64,000 bases of DNA from Sporocytophaga sp. (GCA_024707265.1 JANQAB010000008.1:186001-250000), one strand, 5' to 3'; positions 17,921 through 26,361 are shown, counted from the stretch's first letter. Numbers and translations are program-made. The notes: a model not told the origin generated them from the sequence alone.

Positions 17921-17960
17921 GTCTGAATCAGGATTTGCAGAATTTTTGGGATTGTAGGAA
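17921..17960 (+). repeat. GxxExxY-associated repeat, left copy 2
   Basis: Second copy of the GTCTGAATCAGGATTTGCAG repeat found at 17660, nearly identical over 38 bp. It forms an inverted pair with the AATCCTGATTCAGAC element at 18065-18079. Confidence 0.7.
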
Positions 17961-18064
17961 ATAATATAATCGCATTCGAGCAGGTTCCTTGATTTACCAT
18001 TTATTCGATAATATTTTGTCAGAACTTTTTTTATTTTTAATCCTGTTAATTTAGTAATTCTGAA

Positions 18065-18079
18065 AATCCTGATTCAGAC
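18065..18079 (-). repeat. GxxExxY-associated repeat, inverted copy 3
   Basis: AATCCTGATTCAGAC, the reverse complement of the left repeats, ending 29 bp before the GxxExxY start codon. Confidence 0.65.
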
Positions 18080-18108
18080 ATTTTTTTTAAAACCAGTAAA
18101 TTAAACAT

Positions 18109-18495
18109 ATGGATAATAAGCTAGCTATGGATGAAATAACTTATAAGATAAATGGATGCGCAATGAAAGTGCATAGAACCATGGGGAATGGTTTCCAGGA
18201 GGTCATTTATCAAAGATGCCTGGAGATACAAATGGAAAGAGAAGGATTGCAATTTGAAAGGGAGGCAGAACAAGCAATTTACTATGAAGGAATTGAAGTC
18301 GGTTCACGAAGGGCTGATTTCATAGTAGAAGGCAAGATTGTTGTTGAGCTTAAGGCTTTAGTTACTCTGGAGGATGTTCATTTAGCGCAGGCTAAAAACT
18401 ATGTAGTAGCTTATAATCTTCCTGTAGGTTTACTCATCAACTTTGGAGCAGTCAGTTTGCAATTCAAAAAGGTGTATAATAAGAAATTTCAATGA
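18109..18495 (+). CDS. GxxExxY family protein
   Basis: A 128-residue protein with the family signature GNGFQEVIY (G-x-x-E-x-x-Y) near residue 26. The rest matches the family: a cryptic nuclease-like core with RRADFIVEGKIVVELKAL (D...E-x-K pattern as in PD-(D/E)xK folds) and LPVGLLINFG near the end. The biochemical function of the family is not known; it occurs in many scattered copies in environmental bacteria, often beside short inverted repeats. Here too it is framed by such repeats and lies in the gap that splits the his operon, consistent with a small mobile cassette. Confidence 0.9.
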   Translation: MDNKLAMDEITYKINGCAMKVHRTMGNGFQEVIYQRCLEIQMEREGLQFEREAEQAIYYEGIEVGSRRADFIVEGKIVVELKALVTLEDVHLAQAKNYVVAYNLPVGLLINFGAVSLQFKKVYNKKFQ

Positions 18496-18646
18496 GTTGA
18501 GCTAATAAGAATTTTTATGGTAGGATATAAATTCAAAATTGGTGAGTAAAATGATGAGCATTTGAATATAGTTTGATAAAATAAAAGGGGAGTACCATCT
18601 CCCTTATAAGGCAGGAGATAATTAATCATATCCTGTAAATCTTTAA

Positions 18647-18668
18647 TTCTGTAAATCCTGATTCAGAC
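18647..18668 (-). repeat. GxxExxY-associated repeat, inverted copy 4
   Basis: TTCTGTAAATCCTGATTCAGAC, inverted relative to 17660 and 17921, lying 152 bp after the GxxExxY stop. It closes the cassette on the right side. Confidence 0.65.
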
Positions 18669-18724
18669 AAAAAAGGGAAGCTTGTTACTTTCCTTTTTAC
18701 TGAATGACTCAATCAACTTAAAAC

Positions 18725-18862
18725 CTATTCAACAATTACTTTCTGCGTTACTTTTTCCTTGTTCTGTTTCAATATATAGGATCATTAAACCTTTCAATTG
18801 AGTTTGAATTTTACCGTCTGCTATGTGATATTGTCGATTATCGCTAAAAGAAAATAGGTAAC
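18725..18862 (-). pseudogene. Fossil of a T9SS sorting-domain C-terminus
   Basis: On the minus strand a short frame reads SDNRQYHIADGK...GLMILYIETEQGK and, after removing one base from five T at 18752-18756, continues VTQKVIVE and a TAG stop. This is the ending of a type A T9SS C-terminal sorting domain (normally GVYIYRIETEQGK..QKVIVE). Nothing upstream of it codes for a cargo protein, so it is the tail of a lost secreted-protein gene. Short length keeps confidence moderate. Confidence 0.5.
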
Positions 18863-18967
18863 ATGCTTGTGGTTAGTGTTTTTTTCTAATATATAGAATT
18901 CAATTGAATTTAAGCTCCCAAATCATTTTCTTCTGATATTAGTTTTCCTAAGTCCAAAGACCGACTT

Positions 18968-19960
18968 ATGAGAATAGCTTTCTATGTTTTATTTTTAATC
19001 TCTCTTGTAATTATAAATATGGAAAAAATACAGTCTTCAGCATTAAAAGGAAAAGTGGTTTTACTTATTCATGGTGGAGCAGGCAATTTTAAAGAATCTG
19101 ATCTGGGCCCGGATCAACAAAGGGTTTATGAAAAGTATCTTCGAGAAGCACTTGAAGAGGGATATAAAATTCTGAATGAAGGTGGCTCTGCTCTTGATGC
19201 AGTAGAAGCTTCAGTGAAGCTAATGGAAGATGCTCCTGTATTTAATGCAGGTAAAGGATCTGTATTGAATAAAGAAGGTCATGTAGAAATGGATGCTTCC
19301 ATTATGTATGGTAAAGACTTTAAAGCAGGTGCTGTTGCAGTGGTAAGGCATGTTAAAAATCCTATAGCAGCAGCGAGGATGGTGATGGAAAAATCTAATC
19401 ATGTTTTCCTGGCAGGGAATGGTGCTGATGATTTTGCCCGATCTATTGGAATGGAAATGAAAGATGAAGGTTATTTTATTACTCCTTCTTCATTAGAACA
19501 ATGGAAAAAAACAAAAGAGCCAGCTTCTATGCCTAAAGAAATGAACAAGCATGGAACGGTCGGTGCTGTAGCTCTTGATCAAAATGGTAATCTGGCTGCT
19601 GCTACTTCAACAGGAGGAGTGCTGAATAAACTGCCTGGCAGGGTCGGAGATTCTCCCATAATAGGCGCAGGAACCTATGCGGATAATAATACTTGCGCTG
19701 TATCTGCTACAGGTCATGGTGAATATTTTATAAGGTTGACGGTAGCACGATCAATTGCCGCATTGATGGAGTATAAAAAGATTTCTCTTGAACAGGCTGT
19801 TAATGAAGTTATTCATCACAGACTTCAACAATTGGGAGGAACAGGGGGAGTTATTGCTGTAGATAAAAACGGAAATTTTATAATAAGCCATAATACGACA
19901 GGTATGTTCCGGGCATGGAAAACAGAAAAAGAATGTGAGGTCAGGTTTTTTAAAGAGTAG
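18968..19960 (+). CDS. Isoaspartyl peptidase / L-asparaginase (plant-type Ntn hydrolase)
   Basis: A 330-residue Ntn hydrolase precursor that cleaves itself before the nucleophile T197 in HGTVGAVALD, giving alpha and beta subunits. LIHGGAGN near residue 35, FNAGKGSVLN and the MDASIMYG motif before it, and GTGGVIAVD after it, all fit the family. The hydrophobic N-terminus (IAFYVLFLISLVIIN) suggests export or membrane anchoring. It removes isoaspartyl dipeptides and may hydrolyse asparagine. It stands alone in the his gap and is unrelated to histidine synthesis. Confidence 0.93.
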   Translation: MRIAFYVLFLISLVIINMEKIQSSALKGKVVLLIHGGAGNFKESDLGPDQQRVYEKYLREALEEGYKILNEGGSALDAVEASVKLMEDAPVFNAGKGSVLNKEGHVEMDASIMYGKDFKAGAVAVVRHVKNPIAAARMVMEKSNHVFLAGNGADDFARSIGMEMKDEGYFITPSSLEQWKKTKEPASMPKEMNKHGTVGAVALDQNGNLAAATSTGGVLNKLPGRVGDSPIIGAGTYADNNTCAVSATGHGEYFIRLTVARSIAALMEYKKISLEQAVNEVIHHRLQQLGGTGGVIAVDKNGNFIISHNTTGMFRAWKTEKECEVRFFKE

Positions 19961-20011
19961 AAAACCACCCATAACTCTTAAACGTATTATAAATGTCCTA
20001 AAATAGTTGCT

Positions 20012-20398
20012 ATGCTTAAAATTGTATTTACCGCCTCTTTCTTAATGTTTTGTTCGCTGGTTTCATTCGGTCAGACTAGTAACAAGAATTTTGCAGTCAG
20101 TAAGACAAAAGAAACTTCTTTTGTAAATGGTGAGGATGATTTGTATAGTTTTATATTCAAGCATTTAAAATATTCAGAAGAAGCAAAAGCAAAAAAAATT
20201 GAAGGAGAAATAATGGTTTCTTTTTTCGTAGAAAGAGATAGTTCCATAACCAATATTAAGATACTGAGAGACATGGGGTATGGCTGCGGAGACAGTATCA
20301 GGGCGCTTTTCAAAACCATTAAATATGTACCCGCTCAGGAAAATGGAGTTGCGGTTCGATCAAATGTAATGGTCAATATTCCTATCAGAAGTCATTGA
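20012..20398 (+). CDS. TonB C-terminal-domain protein (periplasmic)
   Basis: A 128-residue protein with a signal peptide (MLKIVFTASFLMFCSLVSFGQ) followed by one TonB C-terminal-like domain: YSEEAKAKKIEGEIMVSFFVERDSS, then ILRDMGYGCGDSIRALFKTI and NIPI at the end. There is no transmembrane anchor apart from the signal peptide, so it is unlikely to be a true energy transducer; such secreted TonB-like domains are common in Bacteroidetes and their function is unclear. Its 3' end overlaps the convergent GT39-like gene by 39 bp. Confidence 0.8.
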   Translation: MLKIVFTASFLMFCSLVSFGQTSNKNFAVSKTKETSFVNGEDDLYSFIFKHLKYSEEAKAKKIEGEIMVSFFVERDSSITNIKILRDMGYGCGDSIRALFKTIKYVPAQENGVAVRSNVMVNIPIRSH

Positions 20399-21910
20399 GG
20401 TTTTTTCTAAAAATACTTTGCCAAAAAGAAGCTTCCTGTTGAATATCTGGTTATATATCATATACATCAATAAAGCTGAAAGGATGAAATAATAGGTTTT
20501 ATTTCCCAAATTAAATTTGCGAAGTATAAAATCAATAAGAATAGAAAAACTTATAAAAAATAAAACGATCTGAAATACATAAACCCTGTAAGGTGCTAAT
20601 ACCTTCATATAATAACATACAAGTAATGGAGTAAAAGCGGCTATTAACATCCAGCACATCCAAAGTTGAATGTTTTTATTTTTTGATTTAATTAAGACCA
20701 GGAGATAAAATCCGAATACAATAAGAACTCCTATATATTTTCTGTTTCCAAAAGGAACTCTGTCTGCCATAGCTTCAAGATATTCAAGGACGTAAATTCG
20801 AAACCAATAATTGAAACCAAAATCCCATGGAAGCATAGGATTTAGCCACTTAGATTCTGTTAGTGCTTCTAGTCCGGATATACCAATAACAGGCAGATAA
20901 AGTATTAAGACACCTGCAACAGTAACCAAATAAGCTTTTATTAAAGGAAGAATTTTTCCAAATGTTCTTTCTCTTATAATTATAATAAAAGAAAATAGAG
21001 GTAATGAAACGAAGAAATAGAGGAAAGTAGGCACTGTATAAAAGCCCAATGCAGAGGATATGATCAGGTATGTAAGGTATTCTTTCCTGTTGTGTTTAAT
21101 GTAACCAAACACACTCAATAAAGATGTTAATGCAAATAAGCTACCAAGTAAATGTCCTCTGCCTATCATAGAGTATACACTTATTTCAGCAGCTCCGCCA
21201 GTCAAAACCAAAGCCAGTAATGCAGTTTTGAAATTGAATAGCCTATTCACACTGAAAAAGACAATCAGTTCTAATAATATACCTTGAATAAAAACCGGAA
21301 GCTTCATACAGAAACCCTGATACGGATAAATCTTATATAAAAAGGAGGAGATAAGATTAAAGAGTATATGATTGTTGGTGTCGGGAAAGTAAGTTAAAGT
21401 AACCAGAGGTCCCTGAGCTACAAAATACTTGTAAGACCATTCTTCATCAAGATGTATTCCGCTAAGCGTTTTGAGATTTATAAGCCGGATTGATAAAATC
21501 ACCAAAAAGAATATGTAAAAAATGTACTTTTCTTTAGGTGTGATTTTTTTAAATGAACCTATAGTAAGGCGAAATTGATCTTTTATAAACTTAAGGAACA
21601 GTTCGGTTTTGGTTACTAGTTTTTTAGTATGTTTCCATAAGAATACTAATAGTACTGTGAGGGGAATGATGAAAAGTGATAAAGCTGTTTTAAGTCTTTC
21701 AAATCTTTGAGGCGTAAAATACACTGTTGAATATTTTCTTTCTTCAAATGAGTACTTAAAGTCTGAAGGCTTTAACCAGCCTGTCATTTTTTGATAATCA
21801 GCGCCAATAACCTTTATAATAATTAAGATTGCCAGGAAAAAAGAGAGGAGTATGAAAATCCTGAAAGCCAGTATGGAAAATTTATGCCGAATGTCCCGAT
21901 TCGAATTCAT
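20360..21910 (-). CDS. GT39/ArnT-like polytopic membrane glycosyltransferase
   Basis: A 516-residue integral membrane protein with about ten hydrophobic segments. GIHLDEEWSYKYF around residue 153 has the acidic pair in the first periplasmic loop expected of GT-C (dolichyl-phosphate-mannose/ArnT-type) enzymes, and PDTNNHILFN follows. It would move a sugar from a polyprenyl-phosphate donor to protein or lipid on the periplasmic side. The family assignment rests on topology and the DE motif, not on a full signature. Confidence 0.65.
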   Translation of the reverse strand: MNSNRDIRHKFSILAFRIFILLSFFLAILIIIKVIGADYQKMTGWLKPSDFKYSFEERKYSTVYFTPQRFERLKTALSLFIIPLTVLLVFLWKHTKKLVTKTELFLKFIKDQFRLTIGSFKKITPKEKYIFYIFFLVILSIRLINLKTLSGIHLDEEWSYKYFVAQGPLVTLTYFPDTNNHILFNLISSFLYKIYPYQGFCMKLPVFIQGILLELIVFFSVNRLFNFKTALLALVLTGGAAEISVYSMIGRGHLLGSLFALTSLLSVFGYIKHNRKEYLTYLIISSALGFYTVPTFLYFFVSLPLFSFIIIIRERTFGKILPLIKAYLVTVAGVLILYLPVIGISGLEALTESKWLNPMLPWDFGFNYWFRIYVLEYLEAMADRVPFGNRKYIGVLIVFGFYLLVLIKSKNKNIQLWMCWMLIAAFTPLLVCYYMKVLAPYRVYVFQIVLFFISFSILIDFILRKFNLGNKTYYFILSALLMYMIYNQIFNRKLLFGKVFLEKTSMTSDRNIDHYI

Positions 21911-21999
21911 CTATTACTTTGGAAAGTTCTTAAAAAGTTTATCTATAAACTTATAGTCTTTTTTTATTCCCAGTTTTTTACTGATCGCATTTCCTTCCA

Positions 22000-22896
22000 T
22001 CATGAGATCTTTGTTTTTTTACCTGAAAAATTTCTGAACTCTGCAGGGCTTTGTCCTGTAAGCTTTTTAAAATATTTAGAGAAATAAGACTGATCCGAAA
22101 AGTTGAGCTGAAATGCAATCTCCGACACTGTTAATTCTGAGTAGATAAGTAGACGCTTTATTTCTACCAGTAATTTTTCATTGATAAGATCAGTTGAGGT
22201 CCTTCCTGTTAGTTGTTTTACCGTCTCGCTTAAGTGATTAGGAGTGACAGCAAGATGTTCCGCATAATCTTTCACAGACAGATTATCCTGGTATTTTTCT
22301 TCAATCAGCTGCTTGAATTTTTTTACAAGAAGTCTGCCCTTGTTCATTTTATCTCCTGCATTCTGAGGGTAAAGTCTTTTGCAGTGAATCAGGAGAATGT
22401 CAAGCAATGCTCCGATAAGATCAGGAGAATCTTCGAAGTTTTGCTCTCTTTCTGCAATAGCTTGTATAAAAATATCACTGAATGTTTTTATCTCTTCAGC
22501 TGTATTTAAATACAAAGGGGGGGATCCGGGATTTAGAGGATAAAAAAAAGGCAGTTCAAGGAGTTTGTTCTGATCGTTTTTATTGATGAGGTAAAACTCT
22601 GATGTAAAAAGAAATATGTATCCTGAAATATCTTCAGAAAGGTCAAGATCGTGAATTTGTCCTGGGGATAAGAAGAAGATACTTCCGGGCTTTATTTCGT
22701 ACTCAAAGAAATCAATGGTGTGCTTTCCTGACCCTTTTGTGATAAATAGGATTTCGTAAAAGTCATGTCTGTGAGGGTATTGTACCTTGAAATCTCTGTT
22801 TTTGTCAAAAATTTCTATCTGGAAATAAGTGTGATGACCGCTTCTCTTAAAGCGGTCAATACTATAAACGGGTATGTTATTTCCGGATAAATGCAT
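22000..22896 (-). CDS. AraC-family transcriptional regulator
   Basis: A 298-residue regulator. Residues ~25-110 form a cupin-type sensing domain (QYPHRHDFYEILFITKGSGKHTID, IKPGSIFFLSPGQIHDL), and the C-terminal ~100 residues have two helix-turn-helix units: SVKDYAEHLAVTPNHLSETV and VSEIAFQLNFSDQSYFSKYF followed by the KKLTGQSPAEFR signature. It resembles regulators of sugar or efflux genes. No target can be named from position: the gene downstream on the same strand is the GT39-like protein, 89 bp away. Confidence 0.93.
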   Translation of the reverse strand: MHLSGNNIPVYSIDRFKRSGHHTYFQIEIFDKNRDFKVQYPHRHDFYEILFITKGSGKHTIDFFEYEIKPGSIFFLSPGQIHDLDLSEDISGYIFLFTSEFYLINKNDQNKLLELPFFYPLNPGSPPLYLNTAEEIKTFSDIFIQAIAEREQNFEDSPDLIGALLDILLIHCKRLYPQNAGDKMNKGRLLVKKFKQLIEEKYQDNLSVKDYAEHLAVTPNHLSETVKQLTGRTSTDLINEKLLVEIKRLLIYSELTVSEIAFQLNFSDQSYFSKYFKKLTGQSPAEFRNFSGKKTKIS

Positions 22897-23008
22897 TACT
22901 TGGTCGTAGTGCTATGTTCAACTGAAAAACCACGCTAAAATGGGCGAAGTACAGCAGTAGAAGCCAGTAGAAGGATAAAAAATCCTTTGGAACCTTTGAA
23001 AATGCTGA

Positions 23009-23242
23009 TTAAAGCTTCACTATGTTGTGAATGTCCTGAATTCTCAACATATTCTTGTGAATTCTTTCAGATTCTGAAGGGTCAATGTCTACTTCAATCA
23101 GGCAAATAGCTAAACCAGCATCCTGAACTCTATAGTTCAGACTGTTTACCATCATTCCTCTTTTACGGATTGGCATTAATATCCTGTCAATTGTTTCTGG
23201 GGTATGTTTGCACTCGATTTGCCAGCAGAATGTCTCTTTCAT
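23009..23242 (-). CDS. Small ACT-domain protein (IlvM/IlvN-like)
   Basis: A 77-residue single ACT domain: FCWQIECKHTPETIDRILMPIRKRG, then VNSLNYRVQDAGLAICLIEVDID and the last helix to IVKL. Its size and sequence recall the small regulatory subunit of acetolactate synthase (IlvM) and free-standing ACT proteins that bind amino acids. No acetolactate synthase is next to it; it is divergent from hisC across 307 bp that contain two possible his operator copies. Role is inference. Confidence 0.7.
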   Translation of the reverse strand: MKETFCWQIECKHTPETIDRILMPIRKRGMMVNSLNYRVQDAGLAICLIEVDIDPSESERIHKNMLRIQDIHNIVKL

Positions 23243-23549
23243 CAGTTGTGTGTTAGATTTGTATAATTCTGATTAGGTCTCAAAAGTTTCCTGAATCAAA
23301 TTTTTATTATAAAGTAAAGATATTAAGTAATCCGGTCAACGACAAATATAGCTGTTCGAATGTGCAATTTTCAAGGTAGAGATCATGTTTTCATTGGAGG
23401 AGAAAACTTGTACTCAAATTGTTAATTATGCTCTATTAGCGAATAATATGCGCTATTAGCGAATAAGTAAACTGTAAATTTTGCGCTTGTTGTGAATTTT
23501 TGGCATAAAAAAGCTAATTTGCAGCTCTTATTATAACTTTAGTACTACT
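23243..23549. other. Divergent intergenic region between ACT gene and hisC
   Basis: No gene is seen in these 307 bp. They carry the tandem 14-bp repeats at 23433-23466 and the likely start regions of hisC (+) and the ACT gene (-). Confidence 0.5.
23433..23466. promoter_or_regulatory. Tandem operator-like repeats upstream of hisC
   Basis: CTATTAGCGAATAA occurs at 23433-23446 and again at 23453-23466, a 20-bp period or about two helical turns, ending 84 bp before the hisC start. A one-mismatch inverted copy lies upstream of hisG. Confidence 0.45.
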
Positions 23550-24602
23550 TTGTTCAGCTTAGATAAGCTCCTTAGGGAGAACATAAAAAACGCCAAACCA
23601 TATTCTTCAGCAAGAGACGAATACAAGGGAAAAGAAGGGATCTTTCTTGATGCAAATGAAAACCCTTATGGTTCAGCAGCAGCCGGCGATTTCAACAGAT
23701 ATCCGGACCCGCTTCAATGGGAAATAAAAGAGATTCTTTCTAATATTAAAAGGGTAGAGCCCGAAAAGATTTTCCTGGGAAATGGGAGTGATGAGCCGAT
23801 TGATCTCATTATCAGGATGGTTTGCCGTCCCGGAAAAGACAATATTATCATACTACCTCCTACTTATGGAATGTATGAGGTATCTGCTGCCATTTCTGAC
23901 GTGGAAATCAGACAGGTACCGCTTACTGAAGACTATCAGTTGAGACCTGAGGAGATTCTTAAAGCTGTAGATGAAAACACAAAAGTCATTTTCATCTGTT
24001 CGCCGAATAACCCGACCGGAAACATCATGAATAAAAAGGATGTGGAGCAAATTCTGAAAGGATTTAATGGAATCGTAGTAGTCGATGAAGCTTATATTGA
24101 TTTTGCTCCTTCTTCATCTTTACTCAGTGAACTTGATCAATTCCCTAACCTTATAGTGCTTCAGACGCTTTCTAAAGCATGGGGAATGGCTGGCCTCAGA
24201 CTAGGAATGGCTTTCGCTTCTAAAGAGATTATCAGTGTTTATAATAAAATCAAATATCCTTATAACATCAACATTGCTACACAGCAATTTGTGAAAGAGG
24301 GATTACTGAATATTCTGAACAAGGAGAAAATGGTAGCCCAGATCCTTGAACAGAGAGAGAAACTTGGTGAAGAGTTGAAGAAACTTCCGTTTGTTTCAAA
24401 GGTGTATCCTTCAGATGCCAATTTCCTTTTAGTGAAAATGGATAAAGCTCCTAAAATTTTTGAATTTTTGATAGGAAATAAAATCATTACAAGAGACAGG
24501 TCCAAAGTAAGATTGTGTGAAGACAGTATAAGAATTTCTGTGGGTACCGAAAAGGAAAACGAGGCTTTGATGAAGAAGCTCTCAGAATGGAAAGGTAATT
24601 AA
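23550..24602 (+). CDS. hisC: Histidinol-phosphate aminotransferase
   Basis: A 350-residue PLP aminotransferase that makes histidinol phosphate from imidazole-acetol phosphate. A TTG start is chosen because it gives MFSLDKLLRENIKNAKPYSSARDEY, matching the family N-terminus; the next ATG is far inside. Visible: FLDANENPYG, GNGSDEPIDLIIR, SPNNPTGN, VVDEAYIDF and the PLP lysine K209 in TLSKAWGMAGLRLG. It heads the second his operon, hisC-B-H-A-F-IE. Confidence 0.95.
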   Translation: MFSLDKLLRENIKNAKPYSSARDEYKGKEGIFLDANENPYGSAAAGDFNRYPDPLQWEIKEILSNIKRVEPEKIFLGNGSDEPIDLIIRMVCRPGKDNIIILPPTYGMYEVSAAISDVEIRQVPLTEDYQLRPEEILKAVDENTKVIFICSPNNPTGNIMNKKDVEQILKGFNGIVVVDEAYIDFAPSSSLLSELDQFPNLIVLQTLSKAWGMAGLRLGMAFASKEIISVYNKIKYPYNINIATQQFVKEGLLNILNKEKMVAQILEQREKLGEELKKLPFVSKVYPSDANFLLVKMDKAPKIFEFLIGNKIITRDRSKVRLCEDSIRISVGTEKENEALMKKLSEWKGN

Positions 24603-24621
24603 GAGAGAGAATTAGGTTAAA

Positions 24622-25722
24622 ATGAAGAAGAAGATTTTATTCATAGACAGAGACGGAACTATTATCGTTGAGCCTCTGATAGATAAGCAGGTTGATTCTC
24701 TTGAAAAGCTTGAGTTTTTACCAAAGGCCATTACAAGCCTGTCCAGAATTGCCAATGAGATGGATTATCTCCTGGTAATGGTTACTAATCAGGATGGATT
24801 AGGGACATCATCTTTTCCTGAGAATACATTTTGGCCTGCTCAGGACAAAATGGTTAAAACACTGAAAGGAGAGGGCGTTGTATTTAATGCCGTTCATATA
24901 GACAAATCATTTGATCATGAAAATCTTCCTTCAAGGAAACCCGGCACTGCAATGCTAACAGAGTATTTCGGTGAAGGATATGATCTCTCTGAGTCCTTTG
25001 TAATCGGAGACAGGCAGACGGATGTACAGCTTGCGAAAAATCTGGGCGCAAAGGCTATTTATTTTTCATCCAATACAAGTGACGAAGCTGTTTTAAGTAC
25101 TGATAACTGGGATGAAATTTATTGGTTCCTTAAAAAACAGAATAGCAGAACCGCCAGCATCAGGAGAACAACAAAAGAAACGGATATAGAAATTTTTCTC
25201 AACCTTGACGGCACAGGAAAAACAGAAATCCATACAGGTCTTGGTTTCTTTGACCACATGCTGGATCAGCTAGGCAAGCATTCCGGGGCAGACCTTAAAG
25301 TAAAGGTGGCCGGGGATCTGCACATTGATGAGCATCACACCATCGAAGATACTGCTCTTGCTCTTGGAGAAGCTTACCTTAAAGCATTAGGAGATAAAAG
25401 AGGTATAGAACGTTATGGCTTCTTATTACCGATGGATGATGTGCTGGCTCAGGTTGCCATTGATTTTTCCGGAAGAAACTGGCTGGTTTGGGATGCATCA
25501 TTTAAAAGAGAAAAAATCGGCGATATGCCAACAGAAATGTTTTACCATTTCTTCAAATCTTTCTCTGATACTTCCAAAGCCAACATCAACATTAAAGTTG
25601 AAGGAGATAATGAGCACCATAAGATAGAAGCTATATTCAAAGCTTTCGCAAAGTCCATTAAAATGGCAGTACGCAGAGATTTTAACAATAATCAGATACC
25701 TAGTACCAAGGGGATACTTTAG
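24622..25722 (+). CDS. hisB: Bifunctional histidinol-phosphatase / imidazoleglycerol-phosphate dehydratase
   Basis: A 366-residue fusion. Residues 1-165 are a HAD phosphatase (FIDRDGTIIVEP with nucleophile and acid Asp; IGDRQTDVQLAKNLG). Residues ~175-366 are IGP dehydratase, with the Mn-binding HH pairs in GFFDHMLDQLGKHSG, DEHHTIEDTALALGEA and DNEHHKIEAIFKAFA. It catalyses steps 6 and 8 of histidine synthesis. The bifunctional form is usual in Bacteroidetes and Gammaproteobacteria. It follows hisC by 19 bp. Confidence 0.97.
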   Translation: MKKKILFIDRDGTIIVEPLIDKQVDSLEKLEFLPKAITSLSRIANEMDYLLVMVTNQDGLGTSSFPENTFWPAQDKMVKTLKGEGVVFNAVHIDKSFDHENLPSRKPGTAMLTEYFGEGYDLSESFVIGDRQTDVQLAKNLGAKAIYFSSNTSDEAVLSTDNWDEIYWFLKKQNSRTASIRRTTKETDIEIFLNLDGTGKTEIHTGLGFFDHMLDQLGKHSGADLKVKVAGDLHIDEHHTIEDTALALGEAYLKALGDKRGIERYGFLLPMDDVLAQVAIDFSGRNWLVWDASFKREKIGDMPTEMFYHFFKSFSDTSKANINIKVEGDNEHHKIEAIFKAFAKSIKMAVRRDFNNNQIPSTKGIL

Positions 25723-25779
25723 AGTTTCAGTTTCGGACATCCTTTGAGAGGACCTAATTGCAACTCAAAATTCAAAAAA

Positions 25780-26361
25780 GTGAAAATTGCTATCATAAAA
25801 TATAATGCAGGAAATACCCAGTCTGTGAGCTATGCGCTCAACAGGCTAGGAGTGGACCCTATCATAACAGATGAGCCGGAATTGCTGAAAGCTGCGGATA
25901 AAGTAATCTTTCCGGGAGTTGGAGAAGCAAGTACTGCAATGACTTATCTGAAACAAAGAAATCTTGATAAGCTTATTCCTGAGTTTAAGCAACCCTTTCT
26001 TGGAATATGCCTTGGACTGCAGCTTATGTGTCAGCATAGCGAAGAAAATGATGTGGAATGTCTGAAAGTATTTCCAATGACAGTAAAGAAATTTCCTCCC
26101 AAAGACAAAGTACCTCATATGGGATGGAATTCTATTACCAATCTCAATGACCCTTTGTTCAATGGCGTCAACGAAGGAGAGTTTGTTTACTTTGTTCATA
26201 GCTACTATGCAGAGCTGTCAGACTATACCATAGCTCAGTCAGATTATATATTGCCATTCAGTGCATCTATCCGGAAAGATAACTTTTATGCTGTTCAGTT
26301 TCATACAGAGAAAAGCGGAAAAACCGGAGAAAAAATATTAAAAAACTTCCTTTCATTATGA
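25780..26361 (+). CDS. hisH: Imidazole glycerol phosphate synthase, glutaminase subunit
   Basis: A class I glutamine amidotransferase of 193 residues that supplies ammonia to HisF. GTG at 25780 is chosen because the protein then begins MKIAIIKYNAGNTQS as in the family; an in-frame TTG 36 bp upstream adds only an unrelated tail. Nucleophile C77 lies in GICLGLQLM, with the His/Glu pair in VQFHTEKSGKTG. The oxyanion strand reads VIFPGVGEA. Its stop overlaps the hisA start by 4 bp. Confidence 0.95.
   Translation: MKIAIIKYNAGNTQSVSYALNRLGVDPIITDEPELLKAADKVIFPGVGEASTAMTYLKQRNLDKLIPEFKQPFLGICLGLQLMCQHSEENDVECLKVFPMTVKKFPPKDKVPHMGWNSITNLNDPLFNGVNEGEFVYFVHSYYAELSDYTIAQSDYILPFSASIRKDNFYAVQFHTEKSGKTGEKILKNFLSL

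Noticed and set aside
23550..23552. hisC as a gene with lost start
   Set aside because: The TTG start gives a full family-like N-terminus, so no truncation is needed.
25744..25779. TTG start for hisH
   Set aside because: GTG at 25780 fits the family N-terminus MKIAIIKYNAG.
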